From the IMG/VR virus record IMGVR_UViG_3300015371_000049, positions 1-53,959 of that record: a DNA stretch of 53,959 nucleotides; one strand, given 5' to 3'. A program made the position numbers and the translations under genes. The notes under the pieces were generated by a model. It saw nothing but the letters and a program-made list of their open reading frames with translations. It made no database searches and was not told where the DNA came from. The DNA is from a virus. Below, piece after piece: positions 1 through 9,165 of the stretch; the stretch's first letter is position 1, and every line of letters starts with the position of its first letter.

Positions 1-63
1 CCCGGGGTCAGGACCCGGCCCGGGATCCGGATCCGGTACGGGCTCAGGTACGGGGTCGGTCAC
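1..63 (-). CDS. Proline-rich protein, 5' part only (cut by window edge)
   Basis: A GTG start at 63 opens 21 codons that run off the left edge of the window. A GGAGG site lies 9 bases upstream and overlaps the end of the preceding tail gene. The visible part is a Pro/Asp/Glu repeat (PVPEPVPDPDPGPGPDPG). Short Pro-rich proteins are common after the tail-fibre genes of actinophages, but no function can be assigned from 21 residues. The gene is the last visible member of the leftward late operon; lysis genes would be expected further left, outside the window. Confidence 0.6.
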   Translation of the reverse strand, partial: MTDPVPEPVPDPDPGPGPDPG

Positions 64-65
64 TG

Positions 66-821
66 CTACCAGCCTCCAATCGAGTCGGCCAAGGCCTTGC
101 CTGAGCCGACGAAGTAGTTCGGGCTCGCATACGCCGTGCCCACGCCCGCCGAGATCCGTGCCTCCAGATCGACGATCAGGCTTTTGCCGATCTCCGACTG
201 CGGGATCGTGGTCGCCTGCAACGCGGAGTTCGCGTAGTTGGTTCCCGCGGCCACGTTGGTCAGCGACTGCACAGCCGCGTAGGTGCTGTACCCGGTCACG
301 AGGTCGTAGAGGTGCCAGCGAGCCTGCATCGTCGTGTTCGGCGCCGTCGACACGAGCTTGAGCGAGATCGACGACTGCACCGACGGGTTCAGCGCTTGGG
401 CGTTCCCGGTCCAGATTGGATAGAACGAGCCGAGGCCGTGCCCGAGATCCGGCGGGTCGTAGGGGTACATCGACCACTGCACGTACGGTGTCGCGAGCCC
501 GTACCCGGCGATCGGGTCGGTCGCGAACAGCGTCGGCTGTGTGCCGCCGACCTTGGCGTCCCGAATGGCGAAGATCTTCCGGCCGCTGATCGTGCGTGTC
601 ACGACGAGCGGATCCCCGTTGCCGTAGTACATCGTCAGATCCGCGGTACCGTCCCCGGATTCCGACGGCAGCACCGTGAAGTCCGGGACACCGGCGTGCC
701 CGATGGAGAACGGGAACCGTGAGGCCCGGGTCAGCTCGTCGACGATCCGGCGAAGGTCCCGGAGCTCGTTCGAGAGGAAGTCCTGCGAGCCGGGGCGTTC
801 GATCGGCTGGTTGGCCACCAT
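66..821 (-). CDS. Minor tail / distal structural protein, function unassigned
   Basis: 251 residues. A strong AAAGGAGG lies 8 bases before the ATG, and the start is 15 bases past the stop of the upstream tail gene. The N-terminal 35 residues look helical and possibly coiled (SNELRDLRRIVDELTRASRF), a common oligomerisation feature of tail-fibre and baseplate proteins. The rest is Ser/Thr/Gly/Tyr-rich and looks like beta structure. No enzymatic motif is visible. Its place at the distal end of the tail module suggests a minor tail or receptor-contact protein. That role is inferred from position and composition; I do not recognise the family. Confidence 0.7.
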   Translation of the reverse strand: MVANQPIERPGSQDFLSNELRDLRRIVDELTRASRFPFSIGHAGVPDFTVLPSESGDGTADLTMYYGNGDPLVVTRTISGRKIFAIRDAKVGGTQPTLFATDPIAGYGLATPYVQWSMYPYDPPDLGHGLGSFYPIWTGNAQALNPSVQSSISLKLVSTAPNTTMQARWHLYDLVTGYSTYAAVQSLTNVAAGTNYANSALQATTIPQSEIGKSLIVDLEARISAGVGTAYASPNYFVGSGKALADSIGGW

Positions 822-836
822 GCCGCCGCCTCCTTT

Positions 837-1985
837 CTAGCCGGTGCGGACGGCTTGCAGCTGGTGGTCGACACAGCCTCGCGGGGTTCCGCTGCTGTGG
901 GACACGCCGAGGATCCGGTAGGAGTAGGTGCCGTTCGGCAGCCAGTGGTGGTCCTTCACGCTGTAATTCGCGTAGTGGCCGGGGTTGTACGAGCCCCACG
1001 CCGGATCGGCATCCGCGCGCACCACGGCCTGCCACTGCTCCGGCTGCGTCCCGTACAGCGCCACGTCCGCCCGCGCCCACCCGTCCAAAGTGGCCTGCTC
1101 AGAGGCCGACGTGTGCCCGGAGTCGACCATGTCCAGCGCGGGCCAGCCCTGATCCACCAGTGTCCTGTCGGTGGCGTAGCCGAACAGCGTCCCGGCTTCG
1201 TTCCCGCTGCCCTTCACGAACGCAGTGTTCGCCTGGCCGGAGCCGTCCCCGGCGATGGACAGCGATACCAGGGTCGAGCGGTAGTCGAACTTCAATGCCC
1301 CGCCGAGCTGCACGAGCAGCGGGTTACCGAGCAGCATCCGATGCCGGATCGCCCGGAACCCGCCCGAGGTCGTCAGGTACGGCTGGAAATACACGTCCGG
1401 GCCGTTCTCGACCTGGGTGAGTTCCTGCAATCGCTGCCCGGCCATGGCGGTCTCGTAGCCGGGATAGGTTCTGACGTTCGTGCCACCACCCGGCAAGACC
1501 GAGGGAAGATCCAGCGGCAGGAAGGAGCCGGGCCTGAATAGCCAGGTCGTCGCGTGGTCCACGATCGCGCGCCCGATGTTCGGCAGGCTGTCCGTGATGG
1601 AGATGTCCGCCGACGGATCGGTGATCTTCACCGCCGCCGGGTTCCAGTTCTTGTTGTGCAGAATCCTGCGGTTGAGCAGCTCCCAGAACCCTTTGAACGC
1701 CACCGTCAGCAGCCGCTTGTCCGTCGCCGGGGCGTACGGCACGATCGGCCCCGCCTGACACACCGTGTCCCCGCGAACCACGGCAATTGAGTACCGCCAG
1801 GGGATGCACCATTCCCGCACGCGCGCGGTCCTGGTACCGCCCAGCAGCGGCACGGTGATCCGGCCGCCGCCGGCGTCGTTCACGCGTGCGGTCCACTCGG
1901 GATCGTCGGCCAGTTCGAGGTCGTAGATGATCCGGCCCGACGTGGTCGAGTAGACGACCGCGGTGTACTCGCGTCCGGCAGCCAC
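837..1985 (-). CDS. Minor tail protein, ReqiPepy6 Gp37-like (tail hub/tip) candidate
   Basis: 382 residues from a GTG that overlaps the preceding TAG by one base (TAGTG). The reading frame stays open far upstream inside the neighbouring gene, but that part has shadow composition, so the short start is preferred. The N-terminus (YTAVVYSTTSGRIIYDLELA), followed by segments with alternating hydrophobic residues, resembles the Siphovirus ReqiPepy6 Gp37-like family of minor tail proteins, usually found just after the distal tail protein in actinophages. It would act in the tail tip. The family call rests on general pattern and position. Confidence 0.72.
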   Translation of the reverse strand: MAAGREYTAVVYSTTSGRIIYDLELADDPEWTARVNDAGGGRITVPLLGGTRTARVREWCIPWRYSIAVVRGDTVCQAGPIVPYAPATDKRLLTVAFKGFWELLNRRILHNKNWNPAAVKITDPSADISITDSLPNIGRAIVDHATTWLFRPGSFLPLDLPSVLPGGGTNVRTYPGYETAMAGQRLQELTQVENGPDVYFQPYLTTSGGFRAIRHRMLLGNPLLVQLGGALKFDYRSTLVSLSIAGDGSGQANTAFVKGSGNEAGTLFGYATDRTLVDQGWPALDMVDSGHTSASEQATLDGWARADVALYGTQPEQWQAVVRADADPAWGSYNPGHYANYSVKDHHWLPNGTYSYRILGVSHSSGTPRGCVDHQLQAVRTG

Positions 1986-3187
1986 TACCGAATCCGCTTC
2001 AGCGTCATGAACGACTGGCCTTCGATTGTGTTGCCCAAGATGTTGAGGCTGGTGCTGGCGTCGTGCCAGGTCGAGATCCGCCAGATGTCCCCCACCGCGC
2101 ACTGCACGTGCTGCGTGGTGCCCTTCAGCACCCGCGCCCCAGCACCCGTCGGTTCGGCGGTGCAGGAGTCGAAGGCTTTCGTGGCCGCGTTCGTGGACGG
2201 GGTCCCGGGCCCGGTCGCCCAGTTCAGGGTCATCGACGCGACCCTCCTGGAACCGGTCGCGTTGGCGGCATAGATCATCTGAAAGCTGCCCTCGTAGACA
2301 CCGGCTTCGCGGATATAGATGCCGTATCCGTCCACGGCAGCCGACCACATCGGACTGCCGCCGCTCGGCGCCGTCGAGTTGACCGGCGCGTCCTGCCACA
2401 GCACATCCGAGTCAGTGGACGCGGCGACCGGGAGCGTGGTGGTGATGCGCGCGGTACACGACGGCGCTCGCATCCCCATCGGCTGCCAGAACCCGCCGAC
2501 GGCCTGCCAGGCATCCAGCGAGGACCCGGTCCACCGAAGGTCACCACCCAGGTTTGACCCGTCCGCCAGCAGGTCACCGGGCAGCAGCGGCCGGACCGCA
2601 CCGAGCACCCCCGTCGAGCGCCGCACATCGGTCAAGGTGATGACGCCGGAGGTCGACACACGCGCGCGGGCCAGCGCGATCCCGACACCACCGCCGGACA
2701 CAGGCCACGAGGAGATCGTGCCGACGACGTTGACCGGGTCGACCGGGACCGCGCCCGGCGTGCCGGTGATGACCTCGATCTGTACCGGACCGGTGCCGGG
2801 GACGGTGTCACCCTGCGCGGCGTCGTAGATCCTGAGGACCACGATGTCGTTGCGCGGGTTGGACACCGGGGCCGCGTCGCACGTCACCGATACCGCGCCG
2901 GGACGCAGCCAGCCCTCGTAGGGGCCGACGCCGTCCCTGTGCACGATCGCCGTCCCGGGCTTGACCGACATCGTCAGGCCCGAAGTCACGGTGACGCGCA
3001 GATCGAAGATGTCCGCGCCGTAGTCGCTCGTGCAGACCACGCCCGTGCGGTTGGCGGACAGCGGAACCGGGTTCGCGCCACCGACGTTCGTGGCGAGGTA
3101 CAGCCCCTGAAGAAGGGTCCGCCCTTGCAGTGCGTTGTTGCGGGACTGCGCGGTCCAGAACCCTGTCCCAGCAGCGTTCGTAGGCAT
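1985..3187 (-). CDS. Minor tail / fibre-like structural protein
   Basis: 400 residues with an ATG preceded by GAGAGGGGG. The first 150 residues (MPTNAAGTGFWTAQSRNNALQ, a Gly/Val-rich stretch, then RNDIVVLRIYDA) resemble N-terminal modules of actinophage minor tail proteins that attach a beta-rich C-terminal region. The C-terminal half (residues about 240-400) is rich in Thr, Ser and Trp and looks like a jelly-roll or fibre-tip domain, as in receptor-binding proteins. It lies between a distal-tail-like gene and the Gp37-like gene. The exact role, adsorption or tip assembly, is inferred from position. Confidence 0.75.
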   Translation of the reverse strand: MPTNAAGTGFWTAQSRNNALQGRTLLQGLYLATNVGGANPVPLSANRTGVVCTSDYGADIFDLRVTVTSGLTMSVKPGTAIVHRDGVGPYEGWLRPGAVSVTCDAAPVSNPRNDIVVLRIYDAAQGDTVPGTGPVQIEVITGTPGAVPVDPVNVVGTISSWPVSGGGVGIALARARVSTSGVITLTDVRRSTGVLGAVRPLLPGDLLADGSNLGGDLRWTGSSLDAWQAVGGFWQPMGMRAPSCTARITTTLPVAASTDSDVLWQDAPVNSTAPSGGSPMWSAAVDGYGIYIREAGVYEGSFQMIYAANATGSRRVASMTLNWATGPGTPSTNAATKAFDSCTAEPTGAGARVLKGTTQHVQCAVGDIWRISTWHDASTSLNILGNTIEGQSFMTLKRIR

Positions 3188-3199
3188 CTCGGCCCCCTC

Positions 3200-4096
3200 T
3201 CAGTTGTAGGCGTACCGCCAAGTCGCGGTGATGGTTCCCGAGCCGGTTCCCGCGGCCTGGACGGTCGTTGTCCGGCCGGCGGGGATATCGATCCACTGCG
3301 CCGACGAGAGCGCGCCGGACCGGTCGATGCCGTTCAACGTGACCGAGCGCGTGAACGGGGAGCAGTCGATCGTCAGGGTTTGCCCGGCGTCGATCGTGCC
3401 GTTGTAGGCGAGCACGTCCCCGGTTGCCGGGTTCGTCAGGACGGGGTTCGTGAGCGTGGTCAGGGTGGTGATGGTGAACGTCGGCCACGTGATCTCCGAA
3501 CCCGGATTGGCCAGAGTCAACAGGCCACCGGAACCGCTGGTACCCCAGTCCAAACCGCCCGGTGATCCCGCTGTCCAATCCAGACCGCCGGGGCTGCCCG
3601 CGTTCCAGTTGAGACCGTCGGACGCCGCGGTGCCGATCGTGGTCGGCACCGACCGCGCCGCCGTGTCCAGGAACCGAGGATCGGCGGCCAGCATCGGCAG
3701 CTGCCAGTCGAACCCTTCCCCCGTGCTCCACACCGAGCACCTCGGCACGTCGCTGTCGAGCTCGACGAGCAACTGCCGTGCCGCGATCCCGTCATCGACG
3801 ACCAGCAGCGCCTGCCCGCCGTCCGGGAACAACCCCATCAGCCGATCCCGCGCCGCCACGCGGCCGGCGCGATCCGGGGCCTGGCACCAGCCCTGGATCA
3901 CGCCGGTCCGCGCCGCGGGATACGACCGGTCCCGGTAGGCGCCCATCCCGAACGGCCGCTCGGAGACGTGAGTCTTCCGGCCGACACCGTCTGTGAGGGT
4001 CTGCTTGTCGACTACCCAGCGGCAGCCGCTGTCGTCGTCCGCATTCGCCGCCCACGCACCGATCGTGTACGTCGGCCAGATCACCCGAGTCGGCAT
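3200..4096 (-). CDS. Distal tail protein (siphovirus tail component family)
   Basis: 298 residues. The ATG at 4096 overlaps the tape-measure stop (TGATG), and AGGGGAGG lies 6 bases upstream; an in-frame TTG one codon earlier is the alternative. The N-terminal half looks like the Dit ring domain. The C-terminal part has the pattern of siphovirus distal tail proteins, NPATGDVLAYNGTIDAGQTL then SVTLNGIDR. A short WNAGSPGGLDW-type repeat occurs three times near residues 165-195 as a linker. The protein would form the hub that joins tube to tail tip. The immediate position after the tape measure supports this strongly. Confidence 0.85.
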   Translation of the reverse strand: MPTRVIWPTYTIGAWAANADDDSGCRWVVDKQTLTDGVGRKTHVSERPFGMGAYRDRSYPAARTGVIQGWCQAPDRAGRVAARDRLMGLFPDGGQALLVVDDGIAARQLLVELDSDVPRCSVWSTGEGFDWQLPMLAADPRFLDTAARSVPTTIGTAASDGLNWNAGSPGGLDWTAGSPGGLDWGTSGSGGLLTLANPGSEITWPTFTITTLTTLTNPVLTNPATGDVLAYNGTIDAGQTLTIDCSPFTRSVTLNGIDRSGALSSAQWIDIPAGRTTTVQAAGTGSGTITATWRYAYN

Positions 4097-7000
4097 CAAC
4101 TGCCTCCCCTCATGGTCCAGCCGAGCTCACCGGACACCGCGTTGGCGACCGCGTACGGCTCGACTGCCGCGGTGTGCACGGTGGTGTTGAAGTTGTTCAC
4201 CGTCGTGCCGCCGGATGCACCGCGACCCATGCGCGCGTTCGTCTCGTCCAGCAACCGCTGCGATCGTGTCGAGCGCGGGTCGAGCGGGATGTAGGACTCG
4301 GGGAACCGCATGTTGTCCCCGACCACTCGCCACGTGTTCGGCGGGACGATCTGCGCCATCGACGACATCGGCGTCAGGCCCTCGAAACCGCCACCAGCGA
4401 AGAACTTCAGGATGGCGCCCTTGGCATTGGCCGTCAGGATGTTGCCCACGGCGTTCGGTCGATAGGCGTTGTTGACCGTTCCGCCGCCACCGGGCGTGCC
4501 GACCGTGATCGTCCGGATGTACGCGGTCCGGTCTCGTGCGGCATGGTTGAGCGCGGCTTCGGCAGCGCCAACGTCCGCGCGGGCGTGTGTCTCGGCCCAT
4601 GTTCCGTCTGCGTTCTGCTTCCACACCCGTACGGCGCCGGTCGCCGGATCGATGTTGGAGTAGGTGACCGTGCGGGCCCCGGTCGCGTCCGTGGTGACCT
4701 TCCATTGCCGAACGACACCAGTCGCCGGGTCGTCGTTCGTGTACGTGGTCGTGCGGCCCTCGGTCATCGCCGTGGTGTTCTTCCAGTTGTTCACCGCCTC
4801 GCCCGCGGGCTGGGTGTTCGCGTACACCATGGTCGTCGCGTCGCTGTTCCCGATGTCACCCAGCAACTTCTGCGCGGCCTCACGCCCCGGCTCGGTGTTG
4901 GCGAAGACGGAGAACGTGCCGTCGGGCATCTTGACCACCGAGTACCCGAGGTCGGCCAGCGCCTTGATAGCCGTGTCGGTGAGCGCCTCGACCCTCAATC
5001 CTTTCTGCGGCGGGATTTCCTTCAGCTTCCCGACGATGTCGGTCAGCTGCTTCTGCGCCTCGACGTCCCCTTCGAGTTTCAGGTTCGTCAGGATCTTGTC
5101 CGGGATCAGCCCGTAGTGCTCGACCAGCTGCCGGATCTGCTTGTCGTTGAGACCCAGCGACCGGAGCTGCTTGGCGAAGTCACCTTCCATCCCCTGGAGC
5201 TTCGTGCGGATCTGGTCGGCCGGGGTGCCGGCGTCCTTGAGCGCCTGGCCGTAGCTGGCCATCTGCGACGCCGCGGTCTGCACGGTGTCCTGGAGCTTGG
5301 AGCCGGCCTCGGACGTGGTGTTGATCGCGCCGGACGCGTCGATCAGATCCTTGCTATGTCCCTTCAAGTTGAGGCCCTTGAAGGACTCGCCGATCCCGCG
5401 CAGGCTGTCGTTCCAGGCTTGCATCGCCTCCTCGACGCTCGGGGTCTGCCCGGACAGCCGCAGCATCACGTCGATGAGCGCCTTGCCCTTCGCCGCGACG
5501 TCTCCGCCCGCCGTGTTCAGCGCCTCCCAGGCGGCGGTGAGATCGTTCGATGCGGCCTGAGCCGAGTACATGGCCGGTGTGGTGCCGCGGGCGACGATCG
5601 ACGCGACCTGGTCCTGCGCGTCGGCGAGTGCCTTGGCTTTCTGCGCGGCCTCTTCCTGCGCCCGCGCCTCACCGTTCACCGCCGAGATGCCGTTGAGCGT
5701 CGCGATGAGCGAGTTGCGCTGCGCGTCGGTGAGGTTGAGCGAGTGCAGCCGCACCGCGGACAGGCCGTCCACGACGTCCGTGGCGTTGCCGCCCTGCTTG
5801 GCGAACGCGTCCGCCTGTGCCAGGACCGTGCCGATCATTTCCCGGTTCGCTTCCGATCCGGACAGCAGACCGCGGATGTAGTCCTTGGCGGTGGCGTTGT
5901 AGGTGTTGAGCGCGTCCTTGTTCCCGAGCGCCGCCGACGACACCTGCGTCAGCGACTGCCCGAACACCGCGCTGTTGCGGTAGGCGTTCTGATCGGACAG
6001 CGCCTTCTGTGTGGTGGCACGAACGTTCGCGCCGACCGCGTTGCCGTCGGCGATGTAGGCCCGGGTGAGGTCGTTCACCGACTGCTTCTGCTCCGCCGCA
6101 CGAGTCGCGGCTTCCTGCGACTTCTTGCCCCACAGATCCAGCAGCGCCCCACCGGCGACCAGCGCGATGCCGAGGGGGTTGATACCGGACGACACCAACG
6201 TCGACATGCCCGCACGGAACTTGCTGGAACCGTTCCGCTCCGCGTCGGCCATAGCCTCCTTGAACGGCGTCGTCCGGTTACCCGCGGCGTCGACCGTCGC
6301 TGAGAAGGCACGCAACCCAAATCCGGTGTCCGCGAGCGACGTGCCGAACAACTTCGCGAAGGAGTTCGTCGCGAGCATCGCACCGCCGAGCTCGGTGACC
6401 TGGGGTGGCAGGTGGCCGAGCAACGACACCATGCCGCTCACGATCGAAATGCCACCGGACACGGTGCCCAGGAAGCCCGAGGTTGCACCCTGGAGCGCGG
6501 GCATCCCTTCGCCGGTCAGCGAGAGCACAACGTCCTCGACCTGAAGCAGCGTGCCGCGGAACTGCGGCAGCGTGCCAGTTGATCCGGCGGCGAGGTTCGC
6601 CAGGAACTCGCCGACAAAGCCCAGCATGTCCCGCGTGATGTCACCGAACTGGGCGACCCCGGTACCCGCGGCCTTCGATTCCGATCCGACCGCGAAGAAC
6701 AGATCGCTGAGCCCGGCGCCCGTGTCGCGGGACATGTCCCTCAAACCCTTGAGGACGGTTTCGCTCTTCGCCGAGGCGACCACGAGACCAGGCATTGCCT
6801 CGGTGGCGAGGTCGGTGACCGAGCCGACCATCTCGTCGACCGCTGGCACCGCGCCGTCGAACGCGCGCTCGATCTGCGGCTCCAGTCGAGTGAAGGTCGA
6901 GCCGACGTCGTCCGCAGCCTTCTGAATCGGACCACCCATGACCCGCGCGATGTCCCCGGCGCGAGTGACGATCTTGTCTGTGGTCGTGTCCCAGCTGGCC

Positions 7001-7656
7001 CGCACGTCTTTGTTCGTGGTGACGGTCATCAAGCTGAGCGCTACCAGCGCGGCAGGCACCAGTCCGATCGCCGCGGCCGCGCCGACCGCGCCGACCGCCG
7101 CAGCCGCCGGCAACCCGACCGAGAGCCCCGCGAACATGAGCGCGTCGAAGGACGCGTTCGCGCGCTTGGCGACCCGTTCGATCTCGGAGTCGACCTTGTC
7201 TGCGGCCTTCCGGACGCTGCCTTCGTCGACGTCGGCTTCGAGGACCAGCCGGTTCCGTTTGGCCTTCAGCGAGTCGATCTTCGCTTTGGCCTTCGAGATC
7301 TCGGCGTCGACGTCGAGCTTCGTGTTCCCGCGCTGCTTTTCCAGCTCGGCGATGCGGGCCTTCGCCTTGCCCATGTCGGCGTCGATGGTCACGAGTGCTT
7401 CGGTGCGCCGGGCAGCGAGTTCCCGGATCCGGGCGTCGGCGAGGGCGACGTCCGCGTCGGTGCGGATCTTCGCGGCGGGGGAGCGTTCGATCCGTTCCTT
7501 CACGAACCGCGTGTTCTTGGGATCGTTCAGGTAGGTCTTGAGGGTGACACCTGGCGCGTTTTCCAGGCGGGTCCTGATCCGCTTCTCGTCGGCCTCGGTG
7601 TGGTCCCGCAGGTGGACCTCGACGTAGGCGCCGGCCATCTTGAAGTCGTCGGCCAC
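4096..7656 (-). CDS. Tail tape measure protein
   Basis: 1186 residues, by far the longest gene, directly after the gpG/gpGT chaperones. Residues about 65-150 hold three imperfect Ala/Lys/Arg-rich helical repeats of roughly 27 residues (pattern KAKARIAELxxxR). A Gly/Ala-rich hydrophobic stretch near 175-210 is typical of tape measures and may enter the host membrane. The C-terminal third contains two clear copies and one degenerate copy of a YTNDDPATGVVRQWK / YSNIDPATGAVRVWK motif. By the usual rule of about 1.5 angstrom per residue the tail would be near 180 nm. No peptidase motif (HxxxD / NlpC) was recognised. Confidence 0.95.
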   Translation of the reverse strand: MADDFKMAGAYVEVHLRDHTEADEKRIRTRLENAPGVTLKTYLNDPKNTRFVKERIERSPAAKIRTDADVALADARIRELAARRTEALVTIDADMGKAKARIAELEKQRGNTKLDVDAEISKAKAKIDSLKAKRNRLVLEADVDEGSVRKAADKVDSEIERVAKRANASFDALMFAGLSVGLPAAAAVGAVGAAAAIGLVPAALVALSLMTVTTNKDVRASWDTTTDKIVTRAGDIARVMGGPIQKAADDVGSTFTRLEPQIERAFDGAVPAVDEMVGSVTDLATEAMPGLVVASAKSETVLKGLRDMSRDTGAGLSDLFFAVGSESKAAGTGVAQFGDITRDMLGFVGEFLANLAAGSTGTLPQFRGTLLQVEDVVLSLTGEGMPALQGATSGFLGTVSGGISIVSGMVSLLGHLPPQVTELGGAMLATNSFAKLFGTSLADTGFGLRAFSATVDAAGNRTTPFKEAMADAERNGSSKFRAGMSTLVSSGINPLGIALVAGGALLDLWGKKSQEAATRAAEQKQSVNDLTRAYIADGNAVGANVRATTQKALSDQNAYRNSAVFGQSLTQVSSAALGNKDALNTYNATAKDYIRGLLSGSEANREMIGTVLAQADAFAKQGGNATDVVDGLSAVRLHSLNLTDAQRNSLIATLNGISAVNGEARAQEEAAQKAKALADAQDQVASIVARGTTPAMYSAQAASNDLTAAWEALNTAGGDVAAKGKALIDVMLRLSGQTPSVEEAMQAWNDSLRGIGESFKGLNLKGHSKDLIDASGAINTTSEAGSKLQDTVQTAASQMASYGQALKDAGTPADQIRTKLQGMEGDFAKQLRSLGLNDKQIRQLVEHYGLIPDKILTNLKLEGDVEAQKQLTDIVGKLKEIPPQKGLRVEALTDTAIKALADLGYSVVKMPDGTFSVFANTEPGREAAQKLLGDIGNSDATTMVYANTQPAGEAVNNWKNTTAMTEGRTTTYTNDDPATGVVRQWKVTTDATGARTVTYSNIDPATGAVRVWKQNADGTWAETHARADVGAAEAALNHAARDRTAYIRTITVGTPGGGGTVNNAYRPNAVGNILTANAKGAILKFFAGGGFEGLTPMSSMAQIVPPNTWRVVGDNMRFPESYIPLDPRSTRSQRLLDETNARMGRGASGGTTVNNFNTTVHTAAVEPYAVANAVSGELGWTMRGGS

Positions 7657-7666
7657 CGCGACCCCC

Positions 7667-8409
7667 TTATCCGAGGTCGAAGACCCCTGTCTGCTGTTGC
7701 AGGCCCATCGGCCCCCACAGCTGCGACCGGTTCATGGCCGCGAGTTGCCCGGCCTCGTAAGGCTTTTCGGGCGGGGGCTCGGACGGAGGAAGCTCCGTGC
7801 GACGTGGCGCCGGACGGGCCTCGATGTCCTCGAGGTCGCGGACGAGCGCCTGCGCGACGGCGCCTCGGTAGGCCGGGAGCCGGTACATGCGGGGGAAGAA
7901 CATTGACGCGGGGAGCGGGCCGATGTCGTCGACGCCGTGGAAGACCGACATGTCCGACAGCACGTCGTCCATATGGACGATGAACCAGGCCAGAGTGGAC
8001 AGTCGGTCGTGCCAGGCGTCGCTCAGGCTTTTGGGATCGGCATTCCGTCCGGGATGACCTTGTCCATCACGGCCTTGAACACAGCGTCGAGGTTCTTGGA
8101 GGTGAGGGTCTGGCAGTCTTGGAGTGCGATCCACGCTGCGGGGTCCAGGATCTTCGCGCACGACCACGTGATCGCCGCGTACTCGCCGGACGTCATCGCG
8201 ATGTTGAAGGCTTGCAGCGACCACGCGACAGGTACCACCTTGGGGATGGTGTAGGTGGTACCGGCGACGGTGAACAGGGGCTCTCGGTCGGCGAGCATCC
8301 GCTCGATCTCGGCTTCGCTCTCTGCGGAGTCAAGCACGATCCCCAGAGACGCGCCACGTAGGTGCGTGCCAGCTGGGCGACGGCGACGGCGATTGCGGCT
8401 ACGGGACAT
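7667..8409 (-). CDS. Tail assembly chaperone gpGT (frameshift product)
   Basis: Fusion of gpG with the downstream frame through a -1 ribosomal slip at CCCAAAA (8035-8029). Zero-frame codons read ATC CCA AAA GCC TGA; after slipping the ribosome reads AGC CTG AGC and continues to 7667. The predicted product is 247 residues, 127 from gpG and 120 from the T domain. The T part has no good start of its own and carries SLSDAWHDRLSTLAWFI and a Pro-rich tail. As in lambda and most siphoviruses, gpG and gpGT hold the tape measure during tail assembly. The gene sits in the classical slot between tube and tape measure. Confidence 0.9.
8023..8409 (-). CDS. Tail assembly chaperone gpG
   Basis: 128 residues from the ATG at 8409, preceded by AGGAGG 4 bases away. 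The first 17 residues are very basic (MSRSRNRRRRRPAG), followed by a mixed domain with VAWSLQAFNIAMTSGEYAAI. It stops at TGA two codons past the slippery site, so it accumulates alone when no slip occurs. The longer upstream open frame lacks a better start. The chaperone role follows from size, the frameshift signal and the gene order tube-G-GT-tape measure, rather than from a recognised sequence motif. Confidence 0.88.
   Translation of the reverse strand: MSRSRNRRRRRPAGTHLRGASLGIVLDSAESEAEIERMLADREPLFTVAGTTYTIPKVVPVAWSLQAFNIAMTSGEYAAITWSCAKILDPAAWIALQDCQTLTSKNLDAVFKAVMDKVIPDGMPIPKA
8029..8035 (-). other. Programmed -1 frameshift slippery site CCCAAAA
   Basis: On the minus strand the heptamer CCCAAAA fits X XXY YYZ exactly in the gpG frame (C CCA AAA), one codon before the GCC TGA end of gpG. 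Slipping back one base pairs both tRNAs again (CCC AAA) and joins gpG to the T reading frame. This is the family-typical signal between tail tube and tape measure genes. Confidence 0.9.
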
Positions 8410-8501
8410 CGGTCCTCCTGACAGGACAAGGGAAAAGGGAGTGGGGCAGCCCCGCACCGCAGGACGTCAGGTTCCCGCGGCACGAGGCTGCGATCAGGGG
8501 G

Positions 8502-9104
8502 TCAGCCGTTCGGATCGACGAGCCGGATCGGCGACACCGTCTCGGAGACGAAGAACGCCTGGAACTCGCTTTCCAGGACTTGCTGGTCGGCCTTGGCCCA
8601 GTTCAACGCGGTGTTCCCGGACGGCAGCGCCTTCCGCAGGATCGCCCGGCGCTTCTGCGCTGTGCCGTCTGCCTTGTCGGGACCGGCACCGTCGATCAGC
8701 AGCGTCCGGTACGGGGCGCGGTTGGCGTCCTGCCCGGCGTTGAGGTCCGACGTCAGGTAGGAGGCGCCGCTCGGACCGGCGGTCATGTTCCACGCGTACG
8801 CCAAGTTCGTCCGCGTCATCTCCGCGAAGTTCACGGTGCACTTGATGTCGCGGTCGGTGAGCCGGGCGCCGAGCTTGTCGACGAGCTGGTCCGCGGTGAG
8901 CGGTGTCCAGGTCGGTTCGATCGACACGTTCGACCCGCCGAGCGTCAAACCGGTGTCGTACCAGGCGGATCCCGCTGGCGCGATGTTGATGTCGGTCAAC
9001 GGGGGTTCGTAGGACAGGGTGGGATCGAATGCGAAACGGTAGATGTAGAGCCTCGCGGGCCCCATCACCAAGTTCGACGGCACGAAGCCGTTGGTGTCGG
9101 CCAT
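8502..9104 (-). CDS. Major tail (tube) protein
   Basis: 200 residues, upstream of gpG/gpGT. The sequence opens MADTNGFVPSNLVMGPARLYIYRF and alternates short hydrophobic strands with polar turns. It includes LGGSNVSIEPTWTPLTADQ and a strand-rich middle, the style of siphovirus tube proteins, which stack as hexamers around the tape measure. Near the C-terminus the pattern ILRKALPSGNTALNWAKADQ is followed by EFQAFFV. Gene order leaves little doubt about the assignment. A long overlapping frame in the same region has shadow composition and was not used. Confidence 0.9.
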   Translation of the reverse strand: MADTNGFVPSNLVMGPARLYIYRFAFDPTLSYEPPLTDINIAPAGSAWYDTGLTLGGSNVSIEPTWTPLTADQLVDKLGARLTDRDIKCTVNFAEMTRTNLAYAWNMTAGPSGASYLTSDLNAGQDANRAPYRTLLIDGAGPDKADGTAQKRRAILRKALPSGNTALNWAKADQQVLESEFQAFFVSETVSPIRLVDPNG

Positions 9105-9165
9105 GATGGCACTCCACTGTGGATATTGGGGACCAACGTCCCGAAGGGATTGCTGTCGGTTCCCC

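Noticed and set aside
4174-6303. 709-codon open frame on the plus strand
   Set aside because: Antisense to the tape measure gene. Arg/Val/Gly/His-rich shadow composition, no ribosome site, wrong strand for the operon.
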